Below the pieces are notes generated by a model that was not told where the DNA came from, ran no database searches, and was given only the letters and a program-made list of their open reading frames with translations. 11,966 nt of DNA. Source: JAJDBU01 sp046756925. Its GTDB lineage: Bacteria > Nitrospirota > Nitrospiria > SBBL01 > JAADHI01. This document shows, piece after piece, positions 1-6,377 of the stretch; position 1 is the stretch's first letter; each line of letters begins with the position of its first letter. The stretch covers positions 1 through 11,966 of the forward strand of contig JBHHXH010000077.1 of assembly GCA_046756925.1 (NCBI GenBank), given 5' to 3'. The translations under genes were made by a program, and so were the position numbers.

Positions 1-269
1 TTCAAGTGCCATTAATCAGTTTGTTGTCCTTGTCCAGAGTGAAGAGTGTAAGATGAAAGATTCGCATGTAAGGGGATAAAATTTTTACAAGTGTAGGTGT
101 GCCTTATCCATATGCGAATTTTGAGTTCATTTCGATTTTCGGTTTTTCAGGTCAATTCATGTTTAAAAATTCATCAGAATATGAGCTGGCGTTTTTCAAG
201 GAAAAGGCATTGTTGAAGGGCCGGAAGACATCCCTACATGAAGACGTTCAGGTTTTTCGATTCGATCGA
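1..269. other. Intergenic tail downstream of the nitrilase gene
   Basis: I see no convincing gene here. Plus-strand frame 2 is open from the window edge to a TAA at 77-79 (25 codons). It could be the end of a gene that converges on the nitrilase gene, but nothing in it is recognisable. The rest is relatively AT-rich, with several T-runs. I found no clear hairpin with a U-tract that would terminate the minus-strand operon. A 67-codon plus-strand reading frame at 99-302 has low-complexity coding character and runs into the nitrilase gene, so I do not call it. Confidence 0.4.
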
Positions 270-1082
270 TTAGCGATAAAACCGTTTGCGCCGGTCTTCT
301 AAAAGATGGTTGTAGGGGTTAAGGCGTTTTTTTCTGGCTTCCTTCGGATCGATTTCCACCACGCGCGCCGCTTCCCGTTTGTCGGAGGCACGGAAAAGGA
401 TGCGACCCCTGGGGTCGACGACTTGGCTTCGGCCAATGTAGCGGAGGGTCTCCTCGCCTCGCGTTTCCGATCCGATCCGGTTGGCGGTGATGGCAAACAC
501 GCGGTTTTCCAGACAGCGGGTGACCATCGCATCCGGACAATGGGACAGGACGAGGTTGGAGGGGTGGCAGACGATGTCCGCCCCCAAACCGGCAAGGGTT
601 CGCGCCGATTCCGGGAAGATCCAATCGAAGCAGATCATCATGCCGATCTTCGCTCTTAGGCGGCCGCCTCGCGGGCTTGCGTAGGGGACTGAAAACACGC
701 CAAAAGGCCGGTTGCCCGGCGTAAACCAACGCTTCTCCTCATAGAAGAGATGAATCTTTCGATAAAGGCCCATGAAGCCCTTGGGGCCGACCAGGACGGA
801 GGCATTGTAGATCCGGCTGCCGGCGCGCTCTGCGATACCGGCGACGATGCAGGTTTTCAACTGTTTTGCAGCCGCGATGAGCCTTTGCGCCGTCGGACCG
901 GATGGGATGTGCTCTGCAAGAAACCGTGCTTCTTCTTGAGAGATAAACTGATATCCGGTATTGAACAGCTCCGGCAAGACCCACAAGTCGGCCTTTTTTT
1001 TTGAGATCATCCGGAGCGCTTTTTCGACATTCCGCACAACCTGGCCGAAAGTGGAATCGATTTGGACGATGCCGACCTTCAT
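270..1082 (-). CDS. Nitrilase-superfamily carbon-nitrogen hydrolase
   Basis: This 270-residue protein is predicted to be a cytosolic amidase of the nitrilase superfamily, which hydrolyses C-N bonds of small amides through a Glu-Lys-Cys triad. The triad is visible: Glu38 in PELFNTGY, Lys109 in YRKIHLF and Cys151 in MMICFDWIFPE. The downstream NRVFAITANRIG segment is also typical. The length matches single-domain members such as omega-amidases, deaminated-glutathione amidases and N-carbamoylputrescine amidases. The residues seen do not settle which substrate it uses. It starts at an ATG with no strong Shine-Dalgarno sequence and lies 45 bp behind the DUF3386-like gene on the same strand, so it is probably the last gene of the minus-strand operon. 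Family assignment is secure; substrate is unknown. A link to amide or peptide by-products of cell-wall recycling is only a guess from context. Confidence 0.9.
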   Translation of the reverse strand: MKVGIVQIDSTFGQVVRNVEKALRMISKKKADLWVLPELFNTGYQFISQEEARFLAEHIPSGPTAQRLIAAAKQLKTCIVAGIAERAGSRIYNASVLVGPKGFMGLYRKIHLFYEEKRWFTPGNRPFGVFSVPYASPRGGRLRAKIGMMICFDWIFPESARTLAGLGADIVCHPSNLVLSHCPDAMVTRCLENRVFAITANRIGSETRGEETLRYIGRSQVVDPRGRILFRASDKREAARVVEIDPKEARKKRLNPYNHLLEDRRKRFYR

Positions 1083-1127
1083 GAAGACGATTTGATATTC
1101 CCGTCGAGTTCTAGGGGTTTAGCACGA

Positions 1128-1817
1128 TCATGACGAAAGGAGACGATGTCCTTTGAATTCGAGTATCCGAACGATCACCTTTCCCGCTTCGCTTGAGATC
1201 ACTCGGCGCGTTTCGGGAAGATAATTCCCATCGAGGGTATGATGTTGATCGGTGAAGCTGTCGGTCTTCATCGGCTTGCCATCTCCAAAAAAATAAAAAA
1301 CGACATACTGTGTGGTGAGGGATTTTCCATCTTCCGTCCGTATGACGTCTTCGATGTTGATCGTAAAGCGCATCATGCCCATGTTTCGGGAGATTTGTTG
1401 GATGCGATTGTCCTTGATGCGGTATCGCGAGGCCATGCCGTCGCCATGGATCAAAATTTCTCGGCCCAAGGGATGGTTGTCGTCCGCTCCGAATGTGACG
1501 GGGTTTTTCCCGTCCGCCTCTTCGAAGGCGCGCCAGGCGCGGTGAACGGTGATCATGCCCACGGTGTCATCGATCCACTCTTTTAATTTTTTCTTTTCCT
1601 CCGGAATCTCCATCGAGACGGACATCTCTTGTCGGGATTTGATTCGAACCGAACCCTTGTAGATGTCCCCGTTGTCGTTGCAGATCAGATCGGCGGTAAA
1701 TCCCGGAAACTCCTTTGCCCAGCGGGAGGTGCCTTCGAAGGCCTGCCGCAGCAATGCTTTTGCGGCCGGATCGTCCTGTACATCCGTTTTTGTTTCGTTT
1801 TGGTCATGATAGTTCAT
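1128..1817 (-). CDS. DUF3386-like protein of unknown function
   Basis: This soluble 229-residue protein has no signal peptide or membrane segment. From memory its pattern resembles the DUF3386 family, best known from cyanobacteria and chloroplast-containing eukaryotes. The matching blocks are FPGFTADLICNDNGDIYKG near residue 40, VHRAWRAFEE with DGKNPVTFG in the middle, then GDGMASRYRIKDNRIQQISR and a conserved-looking TINIEDV stretch. The family has no established function. The start is well supported: AGGAGG lies at 1823-1828 on the minus strand, five bases from the ATG. The gene sits 54 bp downstream of the MurU-like gene and 45 bp upstream of the nitrilase gene, all on the same strand. A TATATA box occurs in the 54-bp gap but is too close to the ribosome site to be a convincing promoter. 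I am sure it is a gene, and less sure of the family name. Confidence 0.75.
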   Translation of the reverse strand: MNYHDQNETKTDVQDDPAAKALLRQAFEGTSRWAKEFPGFTADLICNDNGDIYKGSVRIKSRQEMSVSMEIPEEKKKLKEWIDDTVGMITVHRAWRAFEEADGKNPVTFGADDNHPLGREILIHGDGMASRYRIKDNRIQQISRNMGMMRFTINIEDVIRTEDGKSLTTQYVVFYFFGDGKPMKTDSFTDQHHTLDGNYLPETRRVISSEAGKVIVRILEFKGHRLLSS

Positions 1818-1871
1818 TTTCGCCTCCTTATATAGGGTGTTTGAACAGCCGGCAAGGAAAATCGTTTTTTC

Positions 1872-2603
1872 TTAGGGTACATGGCTGAGTTTTAATTTTC
1901 CTGCCTTGATTTCACGGTTGACCCATTGATAGCGGTCTATTTCACCGAGGTCATTCCAATATCCTTCGTTTAAATATCCATAGAGATTATTCTTGTTACG
2001 GAGCATTTCGATATAGGCGTCAACGATCGAATAGAAGCGGCCAGAGGGGATGTAGTCGAGCACCCTTGGCTCCAGGATGTGAACCCCGGTAAACATCAGG
2101 CGCCGCTTCTCTTTTCCTTCCCAAGGCGTCCGATCCAGAATGTTCCGTATGCGATCCGTCCGATCGATCTCGATGACGCCGTACTGCGCCGGATCTTCCG
2201 CCTGTCTCAGCACCAGCGTCGCCGCGGCCTTTTTGTCGCGATGAAAGGCAAGTACTTGGTCGAGATCGACCTCAACCACGATATCGCCATTGAGGACGAT
2301 GAAGGACTCTGCCCCAAGATCCGCCGCCATTTTCTTTATGCCGCCGCCGGTTCCCAGGATTTCCGGTTCTTCGGAGTACTGAATCCGCATGCCCAGGCGT
2401 GACCCATCGCCGACTGCTTGAACGATCCGATCGCCATGATGATGAAGATTGATCCAGACCTCTGTGATCCCGTATTTTTTCAGCAAGAGCAGTCCGTAGT
2501 CAATCAGTGGACGTCCCCCCACCTCAAGGAGCGGTTTTGGCAGGATGTCGGTTAAGGGGCGCAATCGTTTTCCGAAGCCTGCGGCCAATATCATCCCTTT
2601 CAC
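1872..2603 (-). CDS. murU: MurU-like sugar-1-phosphate nucleotidyltransferase
   Basis: This 243-residue enzyme is predicted to join a nucleoside triphosphate and a sugar 1-phosphate into an NDP-sugar, releasing pyrophosphate. Residues 5-18 hold the NTP-binding signature LAAGFGKRLRPLT, followed by KPLLEVGG with Lys23. A GTGGGI loop lies at 84-89. The metal-binding aspartates are probably Asp107 in NGD and Asp218 in WNDLG. It reads from a GTG at 2601-2603, three bases after the stop of the AmgK-like kinase, so the two are almost certainly cotranscribed and probably translationally coupled; CGGAG at 2616-2620 may be the ribosome site. In Pseudomonas the same pair (AmgK, MurU) makes UDP-MurNAc from free MurNAc and bypasses fosfomycin-sensitive MurA. 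At 243 residues it is slightly longer than Pseudomonas MurU, and its fold is shared with mannose-1-phosphate guanylyltransferases and glucose-1-phosphate thymidylyltransferases. Fold certain; exact sugar inferred from the neighbour. Confidence 0.8.
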   Translation of the reverse strand: MKGMILAAGFGKRLRPLTDILPKPLLEVGGRPLIDYGLLLLKKYGITEVWINLHHHGDRIVQAVGDGSRLGMRIQYSEEPEILGTGGGIKKMAADLGAESFIVLNGDIVVEVDLDQVLAFHRDKKAAATLVLRQAEDPAQYGVIEIDRTDRIRNILDRTPWEGKEKRRLMFTGVHILEPRVLDYIPSGRFYSIVDAYIEMLRNKNNLYGYLNEGYWNDLGEIDRYQWVNREIKAGKLKLSHVP

Positions 2604-2606
2604 AAC

Positions 2607-3689
2607 TTATCGCAACTCCGGGACATATTCCGAAAGCAGGTCGTACAAGGGTTTGAGATTCGGGTATTTCAGTAGGTTCCGCTTTACATTGGCCAAGGTG
2701 GGTGAGATATATCGAAGCAGGTGATTCTTCTTTTTGACCCGATCGATAAAAACGAAGCGTCCGGCCGCTTTGAGGTTTCTCTGAATGCTCATGAGGTCAA
2801 AAGATTCACGAAAGGATGCCTTGTCGATCGCCGTTCCAGACCGTTTTTTGTGCAACGAGAGGTAGTACGCGACCAAGCGATCGACCATCTCTTCCGGAAG
2901 GCTTACATAGGAATCGCGCAGAAGCGAGGCAAGGTCGTAGGGGGCGGGGCCCATTAAGGCGTCCTGAAAATCGATCACGCCGATCTTAAAACCGGTGGCC
3001 TCGGCATCGATCATGAGATTTCTGCTGTGGTAGTCACGATGGGTGAAGACTTGCGGCAGCATCGCCAGCTGGGCGGCGATCTTTGAAAAATGGCTCTGAA
3101 TGTCGCTTTTCTTGTCCGGCGGGAGCCTGAGGCCGCTTTGTTGCTCGATGCCGTATTCTAGAAAATGTTCAAATTCCCATTCGAGCAGGGCTTGATCGAA
3201 ATGCCGACGATGGGCGATCGTCGGATGGGCCGGACGTGGGCTTGCATTTAATTGAATGGCGATCAGTATTTCGATGGCTTGCTCGTAGTAGCCAAGCAAT
3301 TGCTCAGGTCTCTGCAGAAGGTGTTCAATCCGGTCGGACAAGGTGGTGTTCCCGAGGTCTTCCAATAGGATCCATCCGCGGTTTTTATCGTAAGCGAAGA
3401 TTTCCGGCACTGGAATCTTGCAGGCGAATAGGTGTTTTTGAATGGTGATAAACGGTGGGTCTTCTTCCGTCGCGGGCAAAGTGCTTCCCGTTTCTTCAGA
3501 TGTTCTTGCCCCTTCCGAGCCGGCCATATCCATCAAGATCGTGGAACGGCATCGGTTTTCATCCTGCCATCTCAGACGATAATAGCGACGACTGGAAGCA
3601 TCCCCCGGTAGTTTTTCGATGTCGGGTTTTTTCGTGGAGATGTCAAAGCGCCCGGCAAGCAGCTTCTGAATCGCTTGGGGATCGATCAT
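2607..3689 (-). CDS. amgK: AmgK-like amino-sugar 1-kinase (aminoglycoside phosphotransferase fold)
   Basis: This 360-residue protein has the APH kinase fold and resembles AmgK, the anomeric kinase that makes MurNAc-1-phosphate or GlcNAc-1-phosphate from the free sugar in the cytosol. The phosphate-loop equivalent is GDASSRRYYR at residues 29-38. The hinge-region motif is ILLEDLGNTTL. The catalytic loop HRDYHSRNLM begins at His217 with catalytic Asp219. The metal-binding segment IDFQDALMGPAPYDLASLLRD begins near residue 239. The HRDYHSRNLM and FQDA...YDLASLLRD signatures favour AmgK over antibiotic kinases. I chose the ATG at 3687-3689 because a clear AGGAG lies six bases upstream. A longer in-frame reading to a GTG at 3753-3755 lacks a ribosome site and would start upstream of the likely promoter. 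An insert rich in Ser, Thr and Glu (around GSEGARTSEETGS) sits between the first strands. The MurU-like gene follows after 3 bp. Confidence 0.82.
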   Translation of the reverse strand: MIDPQAIQKLLAGRFDISTKKPDIEKLPGDASSRRYYRLRWQDENRCRSTILMDMAGSEGARTSEETGSTLPATEEDPPFITIQKHLFACKIPVPEIFAYDKNRGWILLEDLGNTTLSDRIEHLLQRPEQLLGYYEQAIEILIAIQLNASPRPAHPTIAHRRHFDQALLEWEFEHFLEYGIEQQSGLRLPPDKKSDIQSHFSKIAAQLAMLPQVFTHRDYHSRNLMIDAEATGFKIGVIDFQDALMGPAPYDLASLLRDSYVSLPEEMVDRLVAYYLSLHKKRSGTAIDKASFRESFDLMSIQRNLKAAGRFVFIDRVKKKNHLLRYISPTLANVKRNLLKYPNLKPLYDLLSEYVPELR

Positions 3690-3695
3690 CTTGTT

Positions 3696-3700
3696 CTCCT
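3696..3700 (-). promoter_or_regulatory. Ribosome binding site that fixes the amgK start
   Basis: AGGAG on the minus strand, six bases before the ATG at 3687-3689. The alternative upstream GTG at 3753-3755 has nothing comparable, so this site decides the start. Confidence 0.75.
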
Positions 3701-3710
3701 GTGCCGGCCC

Positions 3711-3739
3711 ATATTGCCACTTCAGGGTGCGACTGTCAA
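3711..3739 (-). promoter_or_regulatory. Probable sigma-70 promoter of the amgK-murU operon
   Basis: On the minus strand a perfect TTGACA (3734-3739) is followed after 17 bp by CAATAT (3711-3716), a weak -10 box with three of six consensus bases. Transcription would start about 15-20 bases before the ribosome site of the AmgK-like gene. The position fits the downstream start codon and argues against the longer reading. The -35 box and spacing are good, the -10 box mediocre. Confidence 0.45.
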
Positions 3740-4170
3740 TATCCATGCCGGCCACATGACAGGTGTTTAACTACTCGATATGTTTGAATGTTTGAAAATA
3801 TTTCGTTCTCGTTCAGTGGCGGTGATTTGACAAAGCGCATCGGCCGCTTTTGCCCTGTCAGAATCCTCGAAGGATGGATTGACGATTATTTCTGGAGCCC
3901 GCGTTCTGCCCACGTTCTGCAAGTATTGAGTGAGCAAGTCTTTCGTGGTCGGTTTAGATGCCGTCTTCGGTCGGACGATCCCGCTTGCATTCAAAAAAAC
4001 TTTTCCTATATAGTGGTCTGTATTCGCAAATCGTTCTCCATAGGAAGATTCTCCCGGGAGGCTGGGGGATTGCTTCAAACTGAGATGCGTTTCATCCTCT
4101 TAAGGTGGCTCACATATCCTTTTCTTCAGAAAGTCAAGTGGGGAAGAAGGGTCAATAAATGGATTCAACA
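3740..4170. other. Intergenic region with no convincing gene
   Basis: About 430 bases separate the two divergent blocks. Two overlapping reading frames exist: a minus-strand one ending at 3767 (up to 103 codons) and a plus-strand one beginning at 3788 that runs into the lipoprotein gene. Neither encodes a recognisable domain, and neither has a strong ribosome site at its first ATG. The minus frame looks a little more protein-like in its second half, with a hydrophilic helical stretch (KPTTKDLLTQYLQNVG). A perfect 10-bp palindrome, CTCCCGGGAG, lies at 4051-4060 and could be an operator or chance. A plus-strand promoter candidate is listed separately. Confidence 0.5.
3985..4012 (+). promoter_or_regulatory. 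Candidate promoter for the TPR lipoprotein gene
   Basis: TTGCAT at 3985-3990 and TATATA at 4007-4012 are separated by 16 bp, which includes a run of seven A. If used, the transcript would have a leader of about 165 bases before the lipoprotein start, and the CTCCCGGGAG palindrome (4051-4060) would lie in that leader. This rests on box similarity only. Confidence 0.35.
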
Positions 4171-4178
4171 AAAGGAGG
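4171..4178 (+). promoter_or_regulatory. Ribosome binding site that fixes the lipoprotein start
   Basis: AAAGGAGG lies seven bases before the ATG at 4186. It lies inside the longer in-frame reading that starts at an ATG at 4159, so the shorter start is much more likely. Confidence 0.75.
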
Positions 4179-4185
4179 CGCCAAT

Positions 4186-4572
4186 ATGGATAGAAAGATG
4201 GTCATTCGCTTCGGTCAGCTTGCCGTAGGGCTTCTGACGGTTATTTCTTTTACGGCATGCTCCGGCGGTGGTGGTAGCGCACCACAAATACCCTCCATTA
4301 TGGCCTCAGGGAGTGACAGCGCGGCTAAAAAGAACAATGAGGGGGTCGACCACTTGGTTCAAGGACATTGGGATGTTGCGATTAAACATTTGAAGGAAGC
4401 GATTGCAGCAAAGCCGAACTTTGCAGAAGCGCATTTTAACATGGGCGTTGCCTTAGACGGAAAGGGAAAACATGCCGAGGCGACTGAATCTTTTAAGAAG
4501 GCGAATGATTTTGGTAAAGACAACCCCAAAATTACGGGGAGCGCGATTTTGAAAAAACACCTTAGCATGTAA
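4186..4572 (+). CDS. Small lipoprotein with two tetratricopeptide repeats
   Basis: This 128-residue protein begins with a lipoprotein-type signal: MDRK, a hydrophobic segment (about residues 6-23) and a lipobox-like SFTAC ending in Cys25. Processing and lipidation at Cys25 would anchor it in the cell envelope. A Gly/Ser/Pro linker follows (26-45). Two TPR units fill the rest: about 47-78 (GVDHLVQGHWDVAIKHLKEA) and 79-112 (AEAHFNMGVALDGKGKHAEA). TPRs bind partner proteins; the partner cannot be read from the sequence. Phe at position -3 of the lipobox is less usual but tolerated. The start is chosen from the strong AAAGGAGG seven bases upstream. It appears to be a single-gene transcript, closed by the hairpin at 4576-4616, and is separated from nuoA by about 350 bp with its own promoter, so a functional link to complex I is not implied. 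Confidence 0.8.
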   Translation: MDRKMVIRFGQLAVGLLTVISFTACSGGGGSAPQIPSIMASGSDSAAKKNNEGVDHLVQGHWDVAIKHLKEAIAAKPNFAEAHFNMGVALDGKGKHAEATESFKKANDFGKDNPKITGSAILKKHLSM

Positions 4573-4575
4573 GGT

Positions 4576-4623
4576 CGCCCGCCCGGGTTGCGGATTTTTA
4601 GAAACCCGGGCGGGCGCTCCTTT
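4576..4623 (+). terminator. GC-rich intrinsic terminator after the lipoprotein gene
   Basis: A perfect 14-bp inverted repeat (arms 4576-4589 and 4603-4616, nearly all G/C) with a 13-base loop begins four bases after the lipoprotein stop. The following tract, CTCCTTT, is only partly U-rich, so termination may lean on the very stable stem. Confidence 0.75.
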
Positions 4624-4763
4624 ACCCGGCCAACCAAACCGTCGAGGCGTTTTCGGTGCGGATCCGGCTTGACGGCCGTTTTAAACGTGATCAGATACAT
4701 CGCTTGCAAATCATTTCCTTGCCAGGGTCATTGGTCCGCTAAACGCATTCAATCGATAGTCCG

Positions 4764-4807
4764 AAAGACCTATTTTAATCCAAAAAAAGTAGGCCTTTTT
4801 CTTTATT
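4764..4807 (+). terminator. Second terminator-like hairpin upstream of nuoA
   Basis: AAAGACCTA (4764-4772) pairs with TAGGCCTTT (4790-4798) over nine positions with one A-C mismatch. The loop is 17 bases, and TTCTTTATT follows. The U-tract is on the plus strand only. It lies about 190 bases past the lipoprotein stop and just before the proposed nuo promoter, so it may insulate the operon or end a short transcript arising between 4620 and 4764. Confidence 0.5.
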
Positions 4808-4840
4808 GAACATCTATTCGACATCCAGCTAAAATAATAT
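4806..4840 (+). promoter_or_regulatory. Candidate nuo operon promoter
   Basis: TTGAAC (4806-4811) and TAAAAT (4830-4835) are spaced by 18 bp; an overlapping TAATAT lies at 4835-4840. A start near 4842 would give a leader of about 77 bases before nuoA. The leader holds two copies of CGGCTGCA (4871-4878 and 4882-4889), starting 11 bp apart, about one helical turn. They could be a protein site or chance. Confidence 0.4.
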
Positions 4841-4918
4841 CGCACAAGATGTTGATAAACTGCGAAACATCGGCTGCACTGCGGCTGCATCGCATTGACA
4901 AGGAGAGATCCTTAAAAG

Positions 4919-5287
4919 ATGGGTGATTTTGTACCCGGTAATTATGTTCCTATTTTTATCTTTATTCTTGCCGCGCTGGCCTTCGGTATCGGAACCCTTG
5001 TCTTGAGTTACTTGGTTCAGGTCCGGGTCGACGATGCCGAGAAGCTTTCTCCTTACGAGTGCGGGAGCGAACCGGTATCGGACGCCAGAAACCCCTTTCC
5101 CGTGCGTTACTATATTATTGCGATGCTTTTTGTGATTTTCGATGTCGAAGTGGCCTTTCTTTATCCCTGGGCGGTGGTCTTCGATAAAATCGGGCTTTTT
5201 GGTTTGATCGAGATGGTGATTTTTATTGCGCTCTTTCTGGTCGCTTATGTTTATGCCTGGAAAAAGGAGGGGCTTGAATGGGACTAA
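4919..5287 (+). CDS. nuoA: NADH-quinone oxidoreductase subunit A
   Basis: NuoA is a three-helix membrane subunit of complex I that sits at the junction of the peripheral and membrane arms and helps form the quinone chamber. The 122-residue product has the expected layout: a first helix (about 10-33), a loop carrying YECGSEP with Cys48 (the position of the mobile ND3-loop cysteine), a second helix with FDVEVAFLYPW including Asp75 and Glu77, and a third helix (about 94-113). AGGAGA at 4901-4906 is the likely ribosome site, with a rather long 12-base spacer. It is the first gene of the operon and overlaps nuoB by 10 bases. Confidence 0.96.
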   Translation: MGDFVPGNYVPIFIFILAALAFGIGTLVLSYLVQVRVDDAEKLSPYECGSEPVSDARNPFPVRYYIIAMLFVIFDVEVAFLYPWAVVFDKIGLFGLIEMVIFIALFLVAYVYAWKKEGLEWD

Positions 5288-5757
5288 CTGGAAAGTTTGA
5301 AGCCAATTTTGTCACCATGAAGCTGGACCAGGCCGTCAATTGGGCCAGGAAGGGCTCGCTCTGGCCCATGGTGTTCGGTCTTGCCTGTTGTGCGATCGAA
5401 ATGATGGCCGCCGTGGCCTCCCGCTACGACATGGATCGTTTCGGCGCCGGGGTCTTTCGCGGTTCTCCGCGGCAGTCGGACCTGATGATCGTTTCGGGGA
5501 CTGTCTGCAGACGCATGGCTCCCGTGATTCGAAAGGTCTACGATCAGATGCCCGAGCCCAGGTACGTCATCGCGATGGGGTCCTGCGCAACGTCCGGGAA
5601 TATCTACGATACCTATAGTGTCGTTCAAGGCGTCGATCGTTTTGTGCCGGTTGATATTTATGTGCCGGGTTGTCCACCCTCGCCTGAAGCCCTGCTGGAA
5701 GGTTTGATGAACCTTCAGAAACAGATTATGAAAAAGAAGGTCTTCGTAAAAGCATGA
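5278..5757 (+). CDS. nuoB: NADH-quinone oxidoreductase subunit B (cluster N2 subunit)
   Basis: NuoB carries iron-sulfur cluster N2, the last redox centre before quinone. This 159-residue protein has the four expected ligands, Cys37 and Cys38 (GLACCAIE), Cys103 (GSCATSG) and Cys132 (VPGCPPSPE). Their spacing (65 and 29 residues after the tandem pair) matches E. coli NuoB. The start codon lies inside nuoA (10-base overlap) and the end overlaps nuoC by four bases in an ATGA arrangement, so translational coupling is likely on both sides. Nothing is missing; it is shorter than the E. coli protein only at the N-terminus. Confidence 0.97.
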   Translation: MGLTGKFEANFVTMKLDQAVNWARKGSLWPMVFGLACCAIEMMAAVASRYDMDRFGAGVFRGSPRQSDLMIVSGTVCRRMAPVIRKVYDQMPEPRYVIAMGSCATSGNIYDTYSVVQGVDRFVPVDIYVPGCPPSPEALLEGLMNLQKQIMKKKVFVKA

Positions 5758-6290
5758 GCCAAACGCATCGCTTTAAAATACCCCGTGGGATGAAAAACGG
5801 AGAAGACCATCCCATCGCCGAAAAAGTGCGGGGCAGGGTGGCCGATGCCTATCTCGGCGCCACCCTATTTAGAGGCGATCTGTCCATTCACATCCAGAGA
5901 GAAGCGCTTGTTTCCACCTGCCGGTTTCTGAAAGACGAGCCGAGCCTGCACTTCGATTATCCGGTTCATATTACATCGGTGGATCATCTTGGGGATGCGA
6001 AACGGTTCGAGCTGGTCTATGAGTTTTTTTCGATCCGGAATAAACATGGCGTACGGCTTAAAGCCCGTGTTCCGGGTGACGATTGTCGAATCGACTCGAT
6101 CACCGGGCTTTGGGCGGGCGCCAATTATTTGGAACGGGAAGTCTACGACATGATGGGCATCCGATTTACGAATCATCCGGAATTGAAACGCATCCTTCTC
6201 CCGGACGAATACGACGAAGGATTTCCCTTAAGAAAAGATTTCCCTATTCAAGGCCGGGGATGGCGGGATACCTTTGATTTTCAAAGATAA
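5754..6290 (+). CDS. nuoC: NADH-quinone oxidoreductase subunit C
   Basis: NuoC is the 30-kDa-type structural subunit of the connecting module of complex I; it holds no cofactor and packs against NuoD. The 178-residue product carries the family signature EREVYDMMGIRFTNHPEL from Glu127 and RILLPDEY...FPLRKDFP near the end. The start overlaps nuoB by four bases. It is a separate gene from nuoD, unlike the nuoCD fusion of E. coli, and is followed by the longest gap within the first half of the operon (87 bases), which can fold into a hairpin. Confidence 0.95.
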   Translation: MSQTHRFKIPRGMKNGEDHPIAEKVRGRVADAYLGATLFRGDLSIHIQREALVSTCRFLKDEPSLHFDYPVHITSVDHLGDAKRFELVYEFFSIRNKHGVRLKARVPGDDCRIDSITGLWAGANYLEREVYDMMGIRFTNHPELKRILLPDEYDEGFPLRKDFPIQGRGWRDTFDFQR

Positions 6291-6295
6291 ATTTT

Positions 6296-6341
6296 ATGGG
6301 ATCCTTGCCTTAAGGGAAGGGCTTCTTGTCGGGGGTCCCAT
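6296..6341 (+). other. Hairpin between nuoC and nuoD
   Basis: ATGGGATCC (6296-6304) pairs with GGGTCCCAT (6333-6341) through nine base pairs, one of them a T-G wobble, starting five bases after the nuoC stop. The 28-base loop contains a competing smaller stem, CCTTGCC with GGGAAGG around TTAA. No U-tract follows, so it looks like an RNA processing or stability element rather than a terminator. The nuoD ribosome site (around 6357-6365) lies outside it. Confidence 0.4.
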
Positions 6342-6377
6342 TACAGTCCATTATTTAAGGGAGAGACCTCGGGTCAG

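Noticed and set aside
99..302. 67-codon plus-strand frame near the left edge
   Set aside because: No ribosome site or motif, and its 3' end lies antisense within the nitrilase C-terminus.
2607..3689. Antibiotic-resistance aminoglycoside kinase
   Set aside because: The fold is shared, but the HRDYHSRNLM and FQDA...YDLASLLRD motifs and the MurU-like partner fit an AmgK-type sugar kinase better.
3690..3755. 22-residue N-terminal extension of the AmgK-like kinase
   Set aside because: It needs a GTG start without a ribosome site and overlaps the probable promoter, while the internal ATG has AGGAG at ideal spacing.
3788..4228. Plus-strand 146-codon frame overlapping the lipoprotein start
   Set aside because: It has no recognisable domain, and its end is an out-of-frame reading of the lipoprotein gene, which has a far better ribosome site and signal peptide.
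4871..4889. Two CGGCTGCA direct repeats in the nuo leader as a repeat array
   Set aside because: Only two copies, partly low-complexity; kept as a remark under the promoter, not as a separate repeat or CRISPR feature.
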